A DNA stretch of 64,000 nucleotides from Pyropia haitanensis (lineage: Eukaryota > Rhodophyta > Bangiophyceae > Bangiales > Bangiaceae). The notes beneath the pieces were generated by a model. The model had not been told where the DNA came from and ran no database searches. It was given only the letters and a program-made list of their open reading frames with translations. Shown one piece after another: positions 55,540 to 64,000 of the stretch. The position numbers and the translations under genes were made by a program. The stretch's first letter is position 1. Each line of letters opens with the position of its first letter. The stretch spans positions 1,846,064 through 1,910,063 of the forward strand of contig SDUX01000007.1 in assembly GCA_008729055.1 (NCBI GenBank), given 5' to 3'.

Positions 55540-56535
55540 TTAGCTCGTCGCTGGCTTGGGCGGATCCCCCTCCCCGCCATCCTTGTCCTTGTTCTGCTTG
55601 TCCTTCCTCTTCTTCTTCTTCTTCGCCGCCGCCTCCTCCTCCTCAGCCAGCCGCACCGCCGACGGCGCGATGAACGTGCCCGTCAGCTCAATCTCGTCCT
55701 CCATATCCTTCTTCTCCTGCTCCTTGATCCACCGCTCCCACAGCACGCCGCCCTTGTAGAGGATGGCCAGGCCCGTCGCGGACACGCCGAGCGACACCCC
55801 CAGTTTGAGCCCCTGCCGCCAGCCGTCGAGCTGCTGGAGGTCTTCCAGCTCCATAATCTCCACCTCCGCCTCGTTGTACGCCACCGTCTTGTCGCTCATC
55901 AGCACCCGATCGTTGATGAGGTCATCGTACTTGACGCCCAGCTGGCCAAGGTCAATCTGCTGAAAGGCAACGCCGCCGCCGGCCGCACCGCCCAGCGATG
56001 GCGGCGGCACCACCCCCACCGCCCGGCCCCGTCGCGCGCCCGCCACGGCTGCTGGCGCCCCGTCCGCCGATGCCGCCGGCCCCGTCGACACGCCGGGCTC
56101 GGAAGCCAGTCCCGCCGCCACCGCCGACGCAGGCCGCAACGACAGGCCACCGCCGCCACTGCCACCACCGCCGCCGCCGCCGCCGCCCGGCAGCGTAACG
56201 CGGCCACCGCTGGCAACGTGGCAGCCAAGCGCCGCCGCTGCCGCGGCGGTGCCCGCCCCGCGCACCAGCCGCTGCCACACAGACCGACCACCTGGCGGCG
56301 GCCGGGTCGGCTCGGTCGCGCCAGAGGCGGTGGACAGGGAGGGGTCGCCTACCCCAGACGCGGTAGTCGACGCCGCCGCCACCGCCGCAACCGCAGCCGC
56401 CGCCGCCACGTCGGCCTCGCTGCTGCCGGTGCTCGCCAGCACGACGGGGGCGGTGTGGCGTCGAGGGGTGGCGCACACCAGTGGTGGGCGGGCGGCGCCG
56501 ACCGCGAGGCCAGGAGGTGCCAGGAAGGCCGCCAT
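55540..56535 (-). CDS. Putative plastid-targeted membrane protein with Lys/Glu-rich tail
   Basis: There are 331 residues from ATG 56535, chosen over an in-frame upstream ATG because MAAFLAPPGLAVGAARPP starts a transit-like sequence. An Ala/Gly/Ser-rich region runs to about residue 185. The conserved-looking part is FQQIDLGQLGVKYDDLINDR, KTVAYNEAEVEIMELEDLQQ, one hydrophobic helix (LKLGVSLGVSATGLAILYKG, about 242-261), then LWERWIKEQEKKDMEDEIEL and a Lys/Glu/Asp tail (AAKKKKKRKDKQNKDKDGG). It looks like a single-pass plastid membrane protein with a stromal or cytosolic charged tail. I do not recognise the family. It converges with COG3, the stops being 291 bases apart. Confidence 0.75.
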   Translation of the reverse strand: MAAFLAPPGLAVGAARPPLVCATPRRHTAPVVLASTGSSEADVAAAAAVAAVAAASTTASGVGDPSLSTASGATEPTRPPPGGRSVWQRLVRGAGTAAAAAALGCHVASGGRVTLPGGGGGGGGGSGGGGLSLRPASAVAAGLASEPGVSTGPAASADGAPAAVAGARRGRAVGVVPPPSLGGAAGGGVAFQQIDLGQLGVKYDDLINDRVLMSDKTVAYNEAEVEIMELEDLQQLDGWRQGLKLGVSLGVSATGLAILYKGGVLWERWIKEQEKKDMEDEIELTGTFIAPSAVRLAEEEEAAAKKKKKRKDKQNKDKDGGEGDPPKPATS

Positions 56536-57083
56536 GAATGGTGCGCCGGGAGGGGGGGGGGGAGGGCGGGACACGGGAGGCGGGGGGCGGATGGCGGGGG
56601 AAGGCCGCCGACGTCAAGCCAAACCAGGTGCGCAAAAGAAAAGTAACAAAAGAGGCTACGCCGCAGGGACACGAAGCAGCGGCGGTGCGGAAAACGGCCT
56701 TGGTCTGAAAGTGCGCCCGACGGCGGCGGTGCAGCAGCGGGCGGCGCTCGCGACTTGCGATGCACGCGGCGGGCGGAGAACGATCGCCGCGGACGAGACG
56801 CGCCTCCACATCCCCGCGGGGGAGGAGGACGGTGGCGGCAGTATCGGCGTGGCGAGGTTGCAGGCCTAAGCGTTACTTTAAAGTAGTCCCCCCTGTAACA
56901 TGTGTCGCAAGCGGATAGCCACGAGCGCCGTTCTCGTCGGCGTCACAACCTCAGGCTCTTCTTCTTCCCACTCCCCTTGCTTTTTGCTGCTTCGTCCATG
57001 CAGCGGCGCCGCTCAAGACGTCCGCCCCTCTGCTCACGCCCACGGCACTCCCTGCCGAGCCAGTTCTTTTTTTTTCCTGCACC
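56536..57083. other. Intergenic region, tandem-oriented genes
   Basis: These 548 bases lie between the plastid-type protein start and the SF3B5 stop. A TTACTTTAAAGTAGT segment near 56872-56886 contains the palindrome ACTTTAAAGT. Nothing else gene-like is seen. Confidence 0.4.
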
Positions 57084-57371
57084 TTACTTCCCCCCCCCCC
57101 ACCCCCCCCCCCCCCCGGTCGTCCACCCCACACGGGTCGTGCAGGCGCTCGAGCATGTTGCGCCGCGCACGCGCGACGCTCACCCCCCCCCCTCGGCGAG
57201 CGCAAAGCAGCGGAGCCACGACTCGCGGCCTACGTACAGCGCCGCCGCGTCGCGGGCCGACGCCGTCGCCCAGTCGTGCAGGTGGCCGTCGCCGGCGCCG
57301 GTATAGCGGGCGGCAAGGGCGGCCAGCTGGGTGGTGACACCCGACGCGGGGGGGGTGGGGGCAGAGGACAT
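57084..57371 (-). CDS. SF3B5: SF3B5 (SF3b10), U2 snRNP splicing factor 3b subunit
   Basis: The ATG at 57371 opens MSSAPTPPASGVTTQLAALA and continues ARYTGAGDGHLHDWATASAR and ESWLRCFALAE, closely following SF3B5 (QLEHLQSKYIGTGHADTTKW, NYFAIAE). The frame then runs into TGA directly after the G9 run 57183-57191 (minus strand). One added base replaces that stop by VSVARARRNMLERLHDPCGV, exactly the family's ARVRFNLMEKMLQPCG end. Two more G runs follow (57091-57100 and 57102-57117); one added base in each would give a TAA stop at 57084-57086 and about 95 residues, near the usual 86. SF3B5 is a tiny scaffold of the SF3b complex that supports branch-point recognition. It is essential in other eukaryotes, so a real stop here is unlikely. 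Confidence 0.85.
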
Positions 57372-58986
57372 GGTGGGGAACAGATGGGGGGAGGGGGTCA
57401 GGCGGGGGGGGAGCAAGAAAAGGCGCAGAAAAACAGGGGGGTGGCGGGGGGGGGTGTGGGGGATAGGTCAATGGGGGGGGCAAACGAGAAAAGGGCGGGG
57501 GGGGGTGAGTGCTAAGGGACTCCGCGGGCAGCAAGGGTCTGCGCCTCTGCGCCGGGTCGCCCACAACACGCGGTAGGGCCGCGATTGGAGTGGAAAGCGC
57601 AGGACGGAGGGAGCACGGCGCCCGCGGGTTAAGCCGCAAGAGAGCGGTGGGTGCGTGCGAGAGCGCGCGCCGACCGCGACAACGCATGTTCTGGCCGAGT
57701 CAACGAAGGATAGGCGGCAGACGACTTATCCCATCAACTATGTACTCCATGACAGATTACAGACTTTTGTTAGGTTTTCGAGATAAATGGTGACAACGAG
57801 CACCGTAATGCGTATGACAACTTATGACGACTGATTTCCCAACAGGAGCCATTCGAGTTCTTCTCAAATATATTGTACCAGTAGCAGTGACCATCGACTG
57901 TCAGTCCGAGCTCTCATCTCGGAGGGTGGCGCCGGTTCGGGCCGCCTGACGACGCAACGGAAGCCACCCACCAACCTGAGGTGGCGGGATGCCCGTCCCA
58001 AGATTTTTCGGCGCGCCGCTTGGCCTCGCCCCGCCAATCGCCGCTGCCTCGGACGGGACGGTCCCCCTCCTCTCGTCGCGGCCCACGTGGAAGCTTTCAT
58101 AGGAGATCCAGAGGGGGTGGTGGCGGTTGCGCGGCGCCTCCCCCCCCCCACCCTCTCGGGCGTGCACCCTCGAAGCGGCGTGGGTGCACGACCGCCACCC
58201 GCCACCGGCCGGCAATCCGACTGGTACGGTGCCCCCCCCTGGCGGAAAGAGCGCACGCGCGTCGGAACGGATCCGCCACCGGGCCCCGTCACCCCCCACA
58301 GGCAGGTGTTGTGCTCTGCTGTGTGGTGTCGGGCAGGGCTGGGGCAGGACCGCCCCCCGGCGGGTAGATAAGCCGCCACGCGCGCGGCGGCCGGTTCCAC
58401 GTCCTATTCGCGCCCCTCGCTGGGCGGACCGGCGGGCGGCCGCCACCAATCGCGTGCGCAGGCGTACCGTCGACGACACCTCTCTCTGCTTGGGCCTGCG
58501 TGGGCGGGGGTGGGGGGGGTGCGTGTGGGGGGCGGTGTGGGCAGGGGCCGCCGCCGCCCCGCCCGACCCGCCACCACACCCCCCCTGCGGCGGGGCAAGC
58601 CTGCAAAGTGACTGACCGCCGCCCCCGCGACGACGCACGTGGATGGCGTGGTTCTTTCCCCGCGCTCCCTCCCCCCCGACGACGGGGACCAGTTCCCCCT
58701 CCATCGTGTCGTTGCTTGCGCGTCCGTACCGCCGTTGTGCTGGCCGCCGCCGATGCGAGGACGGTGACCACGTTCGCGCGATTGGCCGACGGGCCCGTGC
58801 GCCGCGGCTTGGAGCGAGGACGCGGCCGTCGTCACGACGCCGCCGCCGCGCCCCGGTGTGGCTCAGCGTTGGCGCTCCCTTCCCCTCATCCCCCACCCCC
58901 CCCTCCCTCTCCTTCGGCTGCCGCCACCGGGCCACCGCGGCGTGGGGGCGCGCCTCCTCCTCGCCGCGGTGGCGGCCGATGCCGTG
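57372..58986. promoter_or_regulatory. Divergent intergenic region with AT-rich island
   Basis: These 1,615 bases lie between SF3B5 and the large orphan. The stretch 57715-57900 is markedly AT-rich for this window, with ATATATTG-like elements near 57868. The rest is GC-rich without conserved coding content, although an upstream exon of the orphan cannot be excluded. Confidence 0.4.
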
Positions 58987-61374
58987 ATGCTGCGGCCCAA
59001 GCCGGCGTCCGCGCCCATCGCGCAGCTGCTGCAGTGGGCGCGGGAGGACGTCGTCCGCAACGCTGCGGTGCTCGACGTCGCGTCGGCGCGGCGGAAGGAC
59101 ACGACGAATGGCCGCTACGGGGGCTACCTGTGGTGCTCGTCGGTTGGCAATGGCATCACGCTGGTCGGCCACAAGCGGCGGTACGACGATCAGCGGCGGA
59201 TGGGGCGGCAGGAGCCGATTGCCAAGCGGGTGCTGCACGCCATCTACCGCCACTTGAGCACCGCCCCGCCGCCCGCGGCCGCGCCACCACCACCACGACC
59301 ACTACAACCGGCTGAGAAGGACCACCAGCGGGGGCCGGGCGGCGGCGACGGCGGCGGGCCGCCGGGCTGGGGTGCCCAGTACGTGTACGTGGAGAATGTG
59401 CAGCGAAGCCACCTGCTGTACGCGCTGGTGCTGCCCCTAGTCGCGCGCCTGCTCGCCACCTCTGTGTCGGGGCTGTTGGTCATCCTGCAGGTGCCACCAG
59501 GGCCAGAGGGCTTCGGAGACGACGGCGATGGCGGCGGCCGTCACGCCGCCCGTGGCCGCGGCGGCGGCGGCGGCGGCGGTGGCGGCGGCGTCTCGACGGG
59601 CGACGGCGGCGGCGATAGCGACACGGGTTCGGCATCCTCGCGGCGGCCACCCCACAGCGTCCCAGACGCTGGGACGGCGTCGCTGTCGGCGACGCTCCGC
59701 TCGCAGCGGCTCTTGTGCAACGGCTTTGAGGTGCTCACAGGGGACTCGCCAACGCGGTCGTCGCTGGGCAAGGACGCGGCGGGCGTTGCCAAGTCGTGCA
59801 CCCTCTCCTCGGTCGGCTGGATGCAGGCGGGCGTGGCGCTGCCGTCCGCGGCGGCTGCGGCGTCGGACCCCGCCGCCCCGCCCTCCGCTGTACAGATCCC
59901 CTTTTCCAACGGCACCAGCTACATGGCGGAAGGGGTGGTGGTGACCTACACCAACGGCTCGACGGTGCTGCTGACGCTGCGGCACCCGCTCGAGACGCTC
60001 GCGGACATTGGCCTGCCCGCCGCTCAGCCCGTCGTGCTGTTTGCGTTTGATGCCGCCACGGGGTCGCTCGAGGGGCTGGTTCCCTCGGCAGGGGCGGCCG
60101 CCCATCGCAATGGCGACGGCGGCGGCGACGGCGGCGGTGACGGCGGCGGCGGCGACGGCGGCGGTGACGGCGGCGGCGGCGACGGCGGCGGGCCGCGCGC
60201 CATGGCCGAGGCGCTGGCCAAAGTCGACGCCGGCCGGTACCGCCCGATGCTGGCGCGCGTCAACGCGCTGGTGGTGGAGGTGGGCCACGGCCGCGGCGCG
60301 TACGACATGGAGGAGGAGGGCACCCCCACCGAGTGGACGCGCGACCACGCCGGCGGCGCCGACGGCGACGACCCCCGCTCGGACGACGGGAGGGATCGAG
60401 CGCCGCGGCCGCCGCAGCCGCCCTGGCGGCCTGCCGCGGTCACCGCCGCCGCCACCGCCGCCGCCACCGCCGCCGCCGCCGCCGCCGACGAGGCGCCGCC
60501 GACGCTGCCGGCGGTGGTCATCCCCAACACGGTGCCGCTCTTCTTTAGCACCCGTGCGCAGGTCGCGTCGGCGCGCGCGCGGGGAACCCCGCCGCCCGCG
60601 CCGGCCGTGTGGGCGACGGGCCCCGCGGGCCAGCCGCTGGTCATCATCCCGACCCTGCCGGGCGGTGTCGTTGGCGCAGCGGGGCTGCCGCCGGGCGGCT
60701 CCCCGCCCTATGGCGTCGTCGTGGGCGTCTACCCGCCGCCGCTGCGGCCGCCGCCGCTCGCGCCCAACCCGGCGTCGTCGGCGGGCGCCCCCGCCGGTCC
60801 GATCGGCTGGGCCGCCGTGGCGGCTACCGGGCTGGGTGGCGGCGGCGGCGGCGGCGGCGGTGGCGTTGGCGGCGGCGGCGGCGGCGGGGGGCGCCCCCCG
60901 CCACACCCCGCCCCGTCGGTCGACGCGCTGCACCAGTATGCGGCGCAGGTTGGGGCGTGGCAAGCCTACGCCGCCGCGCCGCCGGCCGACGATGACGACG
61001 GCCGCCCCGAGGTGCCGACCGTCGCCGCCGACGGCGGCGGCAGCGGCGACGGCGGCAGCGACGCCGACAACGCGGCGGGGGAGGGGGTGGCGGTGCCCCA
61101 CGGGGACGCCTCCGCGACCGATGACGAGGGGGGAAGCGGCAAGGATGGGGAGCTGAGCGACCCGTCGACGACACCGGGCGAGCCGCCGCCGCCGCCAGAC
61201 CACCCGCGCGGGCGGCGGCACCCAGCGGCGACGGCGGCGGCGCCGCCGACGGGCGTCCCGGCCTCACCCGCGTATGGCAGGAGCGTCACCCCCCCGATCC
61301 CGCAGGTGCCCACGCGCGGCTTTGCCGCTGGGGGTGGCGGTGATGACGGCGGCGGTGGCGGTGATGACGGCGGC

Positions 61375-61413
<39 letters not shown>

Positions 61414-61422
61414 AGCGGCAGC

Positions 61423-61453
<31 letters not shown>

Positions 61454-61652
61454 GCGGTGGCGGTGGGGGGGGTGTGCCGCCGGTTACCCCCCCCCCCCAC
61501 CGCCGACGGCGGCGCACTACGGGCTGGCGAGCCCCCACAAGGCCGCCGCCCTCGACGCGCTCATCGCGATGAAGGCGGGCGACGGCCGCGGCGGCGGGCG
61601 GCCGCGGCCGCGCGACGCGGCCGCGTCGTCGACGCTCAGCAGCCACCGGTAG
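58987..61652 (+). CDS. Large orphan protein, partly conserved-looking
   Basis: The first in-frame ATG is at 58987 (MLRPKPASAPIAQLLQWARE). Segments that look folded are YGGYLWCSSVGNGITLVGHK, AQYVYVENVQRSHLLYALVL followed by a hydrophobic stretch to LVILQ, SLSATLRSQRLLCNGFEVLT, VQIPFSNGTSYMAEGVVVTY and LPAVVIPNTVPLFFSTRAQV. Between them are Gly/Asp and Ala/Pro repeats. The frame breaks at the C12 run 61487-61498; one added base joins it to TAAHYGLASPHKAAALDALI and a stop at 61650-61652. About 890 residues result. I recognise no family. The protein seems soluble with one hydrophobic core segment (near 136-160); a role in signalling or transcription would be a guess. An upstream exon is possible because the N-terminus starts abruptly. 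Confidence 0.62.
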
Positions 61653-62561
61653 GGGGTGGCTGGTGCTGGACTGGCGGGGGGGGGTCGACGTGATCGTGGG
61701 CGCTGCGCCTGGGCGCGCGTGCGCGTCGGTCTGTGCGCGGGCGCGTGTGGGTGGGTGTGTCTTGTGTGTGGGGGGGGGGGGTTGTGCATCTGTGTGGTCT
61801 CGGGGTCGTCTCACTGCTTTCTGGCTTGTGTGTCTTGTTTTTTTTTTTTTTTTTTTTGGGTGGCTTGCGTGTGTGCTGCAGTGGCTGCTGCACCGGGGGG
61901 GATGTTTGTCGACGCTGTTTTTTTTTTTTTTTTTTTGGTGTCTGCTTTTTTTTTTTTTTTTGTCTTGCCAAGCGCCACGCCGGCCGCGGCCGCGGCCGCG
62001 GCGCGCGTGGCCAGCCGGTGCCCCCCCGGCGCGGTCCGCCGCCGCCCGCGCGTGCGGGCGCGCGCGTGCGCGCCGCGACGCGGCGGCGCGGCGCGGCGCG
62101 ACGCGCGGTGCGGGCGAGCAGCGGGTGGCGGAGGAGGGCGCGGGGGCGGGCGGGGTCAAGCAGCCGCCGCCAAAACGGGGGGCGCGTCGGTCGGCGCTGG
62201 TACGTGGGGCGCGGCGGCTGGCGGCCGCGGCCAGCCCCAGGGACAAAACGAAAGGAAAAAAAAAAAAGGGGCGGCGGGGGGGGGGGGGGACGACGCCCGC
62301 CAGACCCCGAGCGTGGCCGCGCCGGCCGCCGGTCGCCGCCGCCGCCGCCGCCGCGTGCGGGCGGCGGCCGCGGCCGGGGGCGGGGGTCACGGCGGTGGCG
62401 GCGGCGCCGCCGCCGTGGCGGCGCGGGCGCGACCCCCCCTGCGCCACGCCCGACGCCAGCACGGGCGCGCGCGCCGCCGCCGCCGCCGCCGCCGCGGCGG
62501 GCGCGGCGGCCGCGACGGGGCGGGCGCGGCGCGCCGCGGCGGCCGCCGCCACGACGGCCGC
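61653..62561. other. Convergent intergenic region with three long T runs
   Basis: These 909 bases lie between two stops. T runs of 20 (61838-61857), 19 (61918-61936) and 16 (61946-61961) bases and an A11 run (62256-62266) are striking in such GC-rich DNA. No gene is seen. Confidence 0.5.
61838..61961. repeat. Cluster of poly-T tracts (T20, T19, T16)
   Basis: Three long T runs lie within 124 bases, about 185 bases after the orphan's stop. The same short word TGTCTTG occurs before the first run and, as GTCTTG, after the last. They may be slippage-expanded 3'-end signals or relics of reverse-transcribed tails. Confidence 0.7.
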
Positions 62562-63922
62562 TCACAGGCGGCTGCGGGTGGGCCCCCCCCCCCGGTCGGC
62601 GGCCGGCCGGCGGGCGGCCGCAGCAGCGGGCAGCCGAGCATCTCGGCGAGCGCCTCTGGGTTGGCCACCGCCGCGGCGCCCCCCCCCCCCGCCGCCGCGC
62701 GCGGCGGCGCGGGCCCGCCGCGGCCGAGCGCGTCGACGGCGCGCTTGACCGCCACCTCCACCTTTTTGCCATTGACCGTGACGGGGACCGCCGACACGCG
62801 GAGCGTGAGGGCGGGCACGTGCCGGGGGGAGAGGCGGCCGCGGAGGGCGCCGCGGAGGCGCGCCTGCAGGGCGGGGCTCAGCCACCAGGGCGGGCGGGGG
62901 GGGGGGGGGGCGCCGGGCGTGGGGGGGGGCGCCCCGCCGCGGCGCGCCCGCGCCCGCGCCCCGCCCACCGTGCCACCGCCGCGGCGGCGGTGGCGAGCGC
63001 GGCGGCCGGCGCGGCGGCCGCCGCCACCGGCGGGCCCGCCGGCACGGCGGTGGCGGCGGCGGCGGCGGCGGCGGCCCAGCGGGCGGCCTCGGCGGCCTCC
63101 CCCGCCCGCGACAGCGCCACCCACAGCACGACGCGGACGTCCCCCCCCCAGGCTTGCGCGACGGCGAGCGCGTCGGCCACGTCCGGGTCCGCCTCGACGA
63201 CGCGGTACACGTCGGCGGTGCCCAGCCGGACGCCCCCCGGGTTGAGCGTCGCGTCGGAGCGGCCGTGAATCAGCCAGCCGCCCGCGGGCGTCCGCTCTGC
63301 AAAGTCCCCGTGCCGCCACGGGCCGCCCCGGTCGGCAGCAAAGTAGGCGGCGGTGTAGCGGGACGCGGCGGCGTCGTCGCCCCAAAAGCCGAGCGGCATG
63401 TTGGGCAGGCCGTTGGCGCAGGCGAGCTCGCCCGTCACCCCGGGGGGGAGCCGCGCCGCGCCATCGTCGGCGAGGACGGCCACGTCCATGCCCAGGCCGG
63501 GCGCCTGGAGCTCGGGCGGGTGGACGGGCAGCAGCGGGCAGCCGAGGCAAAAGCAGCCATTGATGTCCGAGCCGCCCGAGATGCTCACGTACGCCACGCC
63601 GGGCAGCGTGCGGGCAATGTAGTGGAAGTTGGCGGCGCTCGACGGGCTGCCCGTCGCGAGCACCGACCGCAGGGCGGGGAAGGGCTTGCCGCCACCGCCG
63701 CCGCCGCCGCCGCCAGGAGGCGGCCACGCGTCGGCAGGCGAGACGCCCGCCGCCTCGAGCGCCGAGTAGTAGCGCGCAGAGGCGCCAAAGTGGGTGACGC
63801 CCGCCGCGGCGGCCACCTCCCACAGCCGCGTCGGCCGGCCGGGCGGCAGCGGGCTCCCGTCGTAGAGCACCACCTTGGCGCCCGTCGCGAGCGCCGACGT
63901 CGCCCAGTTCCACATCATCCAC
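62562..63922 (-). CDS. AACS: Acetoacetyl-CoA synthetase, 3' exon (5' part outside the window)
   Basis: The exon begins at 63922 after a CAG acceptor, so the N-terminal exons lie beyond the right edge. It starts with the family's WMMWNW and continues ATGAKVVLYDGSPLPPG, GVTHFGASARYYSALEAAG, LRSVLATGSPSS, VSISGGSDINGCF, LPVHPPELQAPGLGMDVAVL, HGDFAERTPAGGWLIHGRSD and ATLNPGGVRLGTADVYRVVE. The C-terminal subdomain has LSPRHVPALTL and VTVNGKKVEVAVKRAV; the catalytic Lys lies in NGKK. The enzyme activates acetoacetate with ATP and CoA for lipid synthesis or ketone use. The frame breaks once between 62896 and 62939 (two G runs) and at C11 62583-62593. One added base at the second gives the end PTRSRL and TGA; SRL is a peroxisomal PTS1-like tripeptide. 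Without it the frame runs on to 62387 in low complexity. Confidence 0.92.
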
Positions 63923-64000
63923 CTGGCACACGGCCGCCAGTCGCACCAGCCGGAGGGGAAGGGAGAGGGCAGACACGCACAAGGCAGCGCACCAACACAG
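63923..64000 (-). other. Part of an AACS intron
   Basis: On the minus strand these bases end in a pyrimidine-rich tract and a CAG acceptor directly before the WMMWNW codons, so they are read as the 3' end of an intron whose 5' end is outside the window. Confidence 0.7.

Noticed and set aside
1548..57191. Short introns or programmed frameshifting as the cause of the frame breaks
   Set aside because: There are no splice signals around the runs, and the same +1 rule applies to unrelated genes. A universal programmed shift at so many sites is less likely than undercalled runs.

Overview
The window is nuclear DNA of a very GC-rich, intron-poor eukaryote. Proteins are full of Ala, Gly and Pro runs, third codon positions are almost always G or C, and introns are few and short (about 200-380 bases). 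A nuclear gene for a plastid one-helix (Hlip-type) protein with an N-terminal transit peptide at 42813-43199 marks a photosynthetic lineage. Base composition, low-complexity insertions and gene density together suggest a bangiophyte red alga of the Porphyra/Pyropia kind. This is inference; no marker gene here proves it.

Layout from left to right: the 3' part of an unrecognised gene ending in a SUMO-interaction-like motif (1-1801, +); the ribosome-biogenesis factor UTP25 (2771-7190, -); an organelle-type cyclophilin with a 21-nt micro-exon (7914-9663, +); a secreted repeat protein with a 39-nt tandem repeat (11375-12634, -); an MLO-family seven-helix protein with a roughly 600-residue insertion (14394-17855, +); a Cys-rich anchored protein (19110-21269, +); two tail-to-tail paralogues of an unrecognised single-pass membrane family (22481-23809, + and 25400-26401, -) flanking an ERV1 sulfhydryl oxidase (24374-24892, +); a low-complexity coiled-coil protein (28343-29615, +); an ArfGAP (30369-31940, -); an AANAT-like acetyltransferase (32468-32989, +); a four-finger C2H2 protein (33206-35879, -).

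The right half holds a possible small coiled-coil gene (38264-38904, +), an SDR oxidoreductase (38986-40320, -), 3-methyladenine DNA glycosylase I (40705-41636, -), the one-helix protein (42813-43199, +), an MLL-type ePHD/HMG/AT-hook chromatin protein (44294-48281, -), a tiny membrane protein (49628-49855, +), the Golgi tether subunit COG3 (51259-55248, +), a putative plastid membrane protein (55540-56535, -), the spliceosome subunit SF3B5 (57084-57371, -), a large orphan (58987-61652, +) and the 3' exon of acetoacetyl-CoA synthetase (62562-63922, -, continuing past the right edge). The genes do not form a pathway; this is ordinary mixed eukaryotic housekeeping plus lineage-specific surface proteins.

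One observation governs how the sequence must be read. In many recognisable genes the frame breaks exactly at a pure G or C run of 8-18 bases, and in every case I could test, one extra base in that run rejoins conserved protein sequence. I read these as one-base homopolymer deletions in the assembly rather than pseudogenes. CDS entries therefore give the full gene span and name the run(s) where the frame must be corrected.
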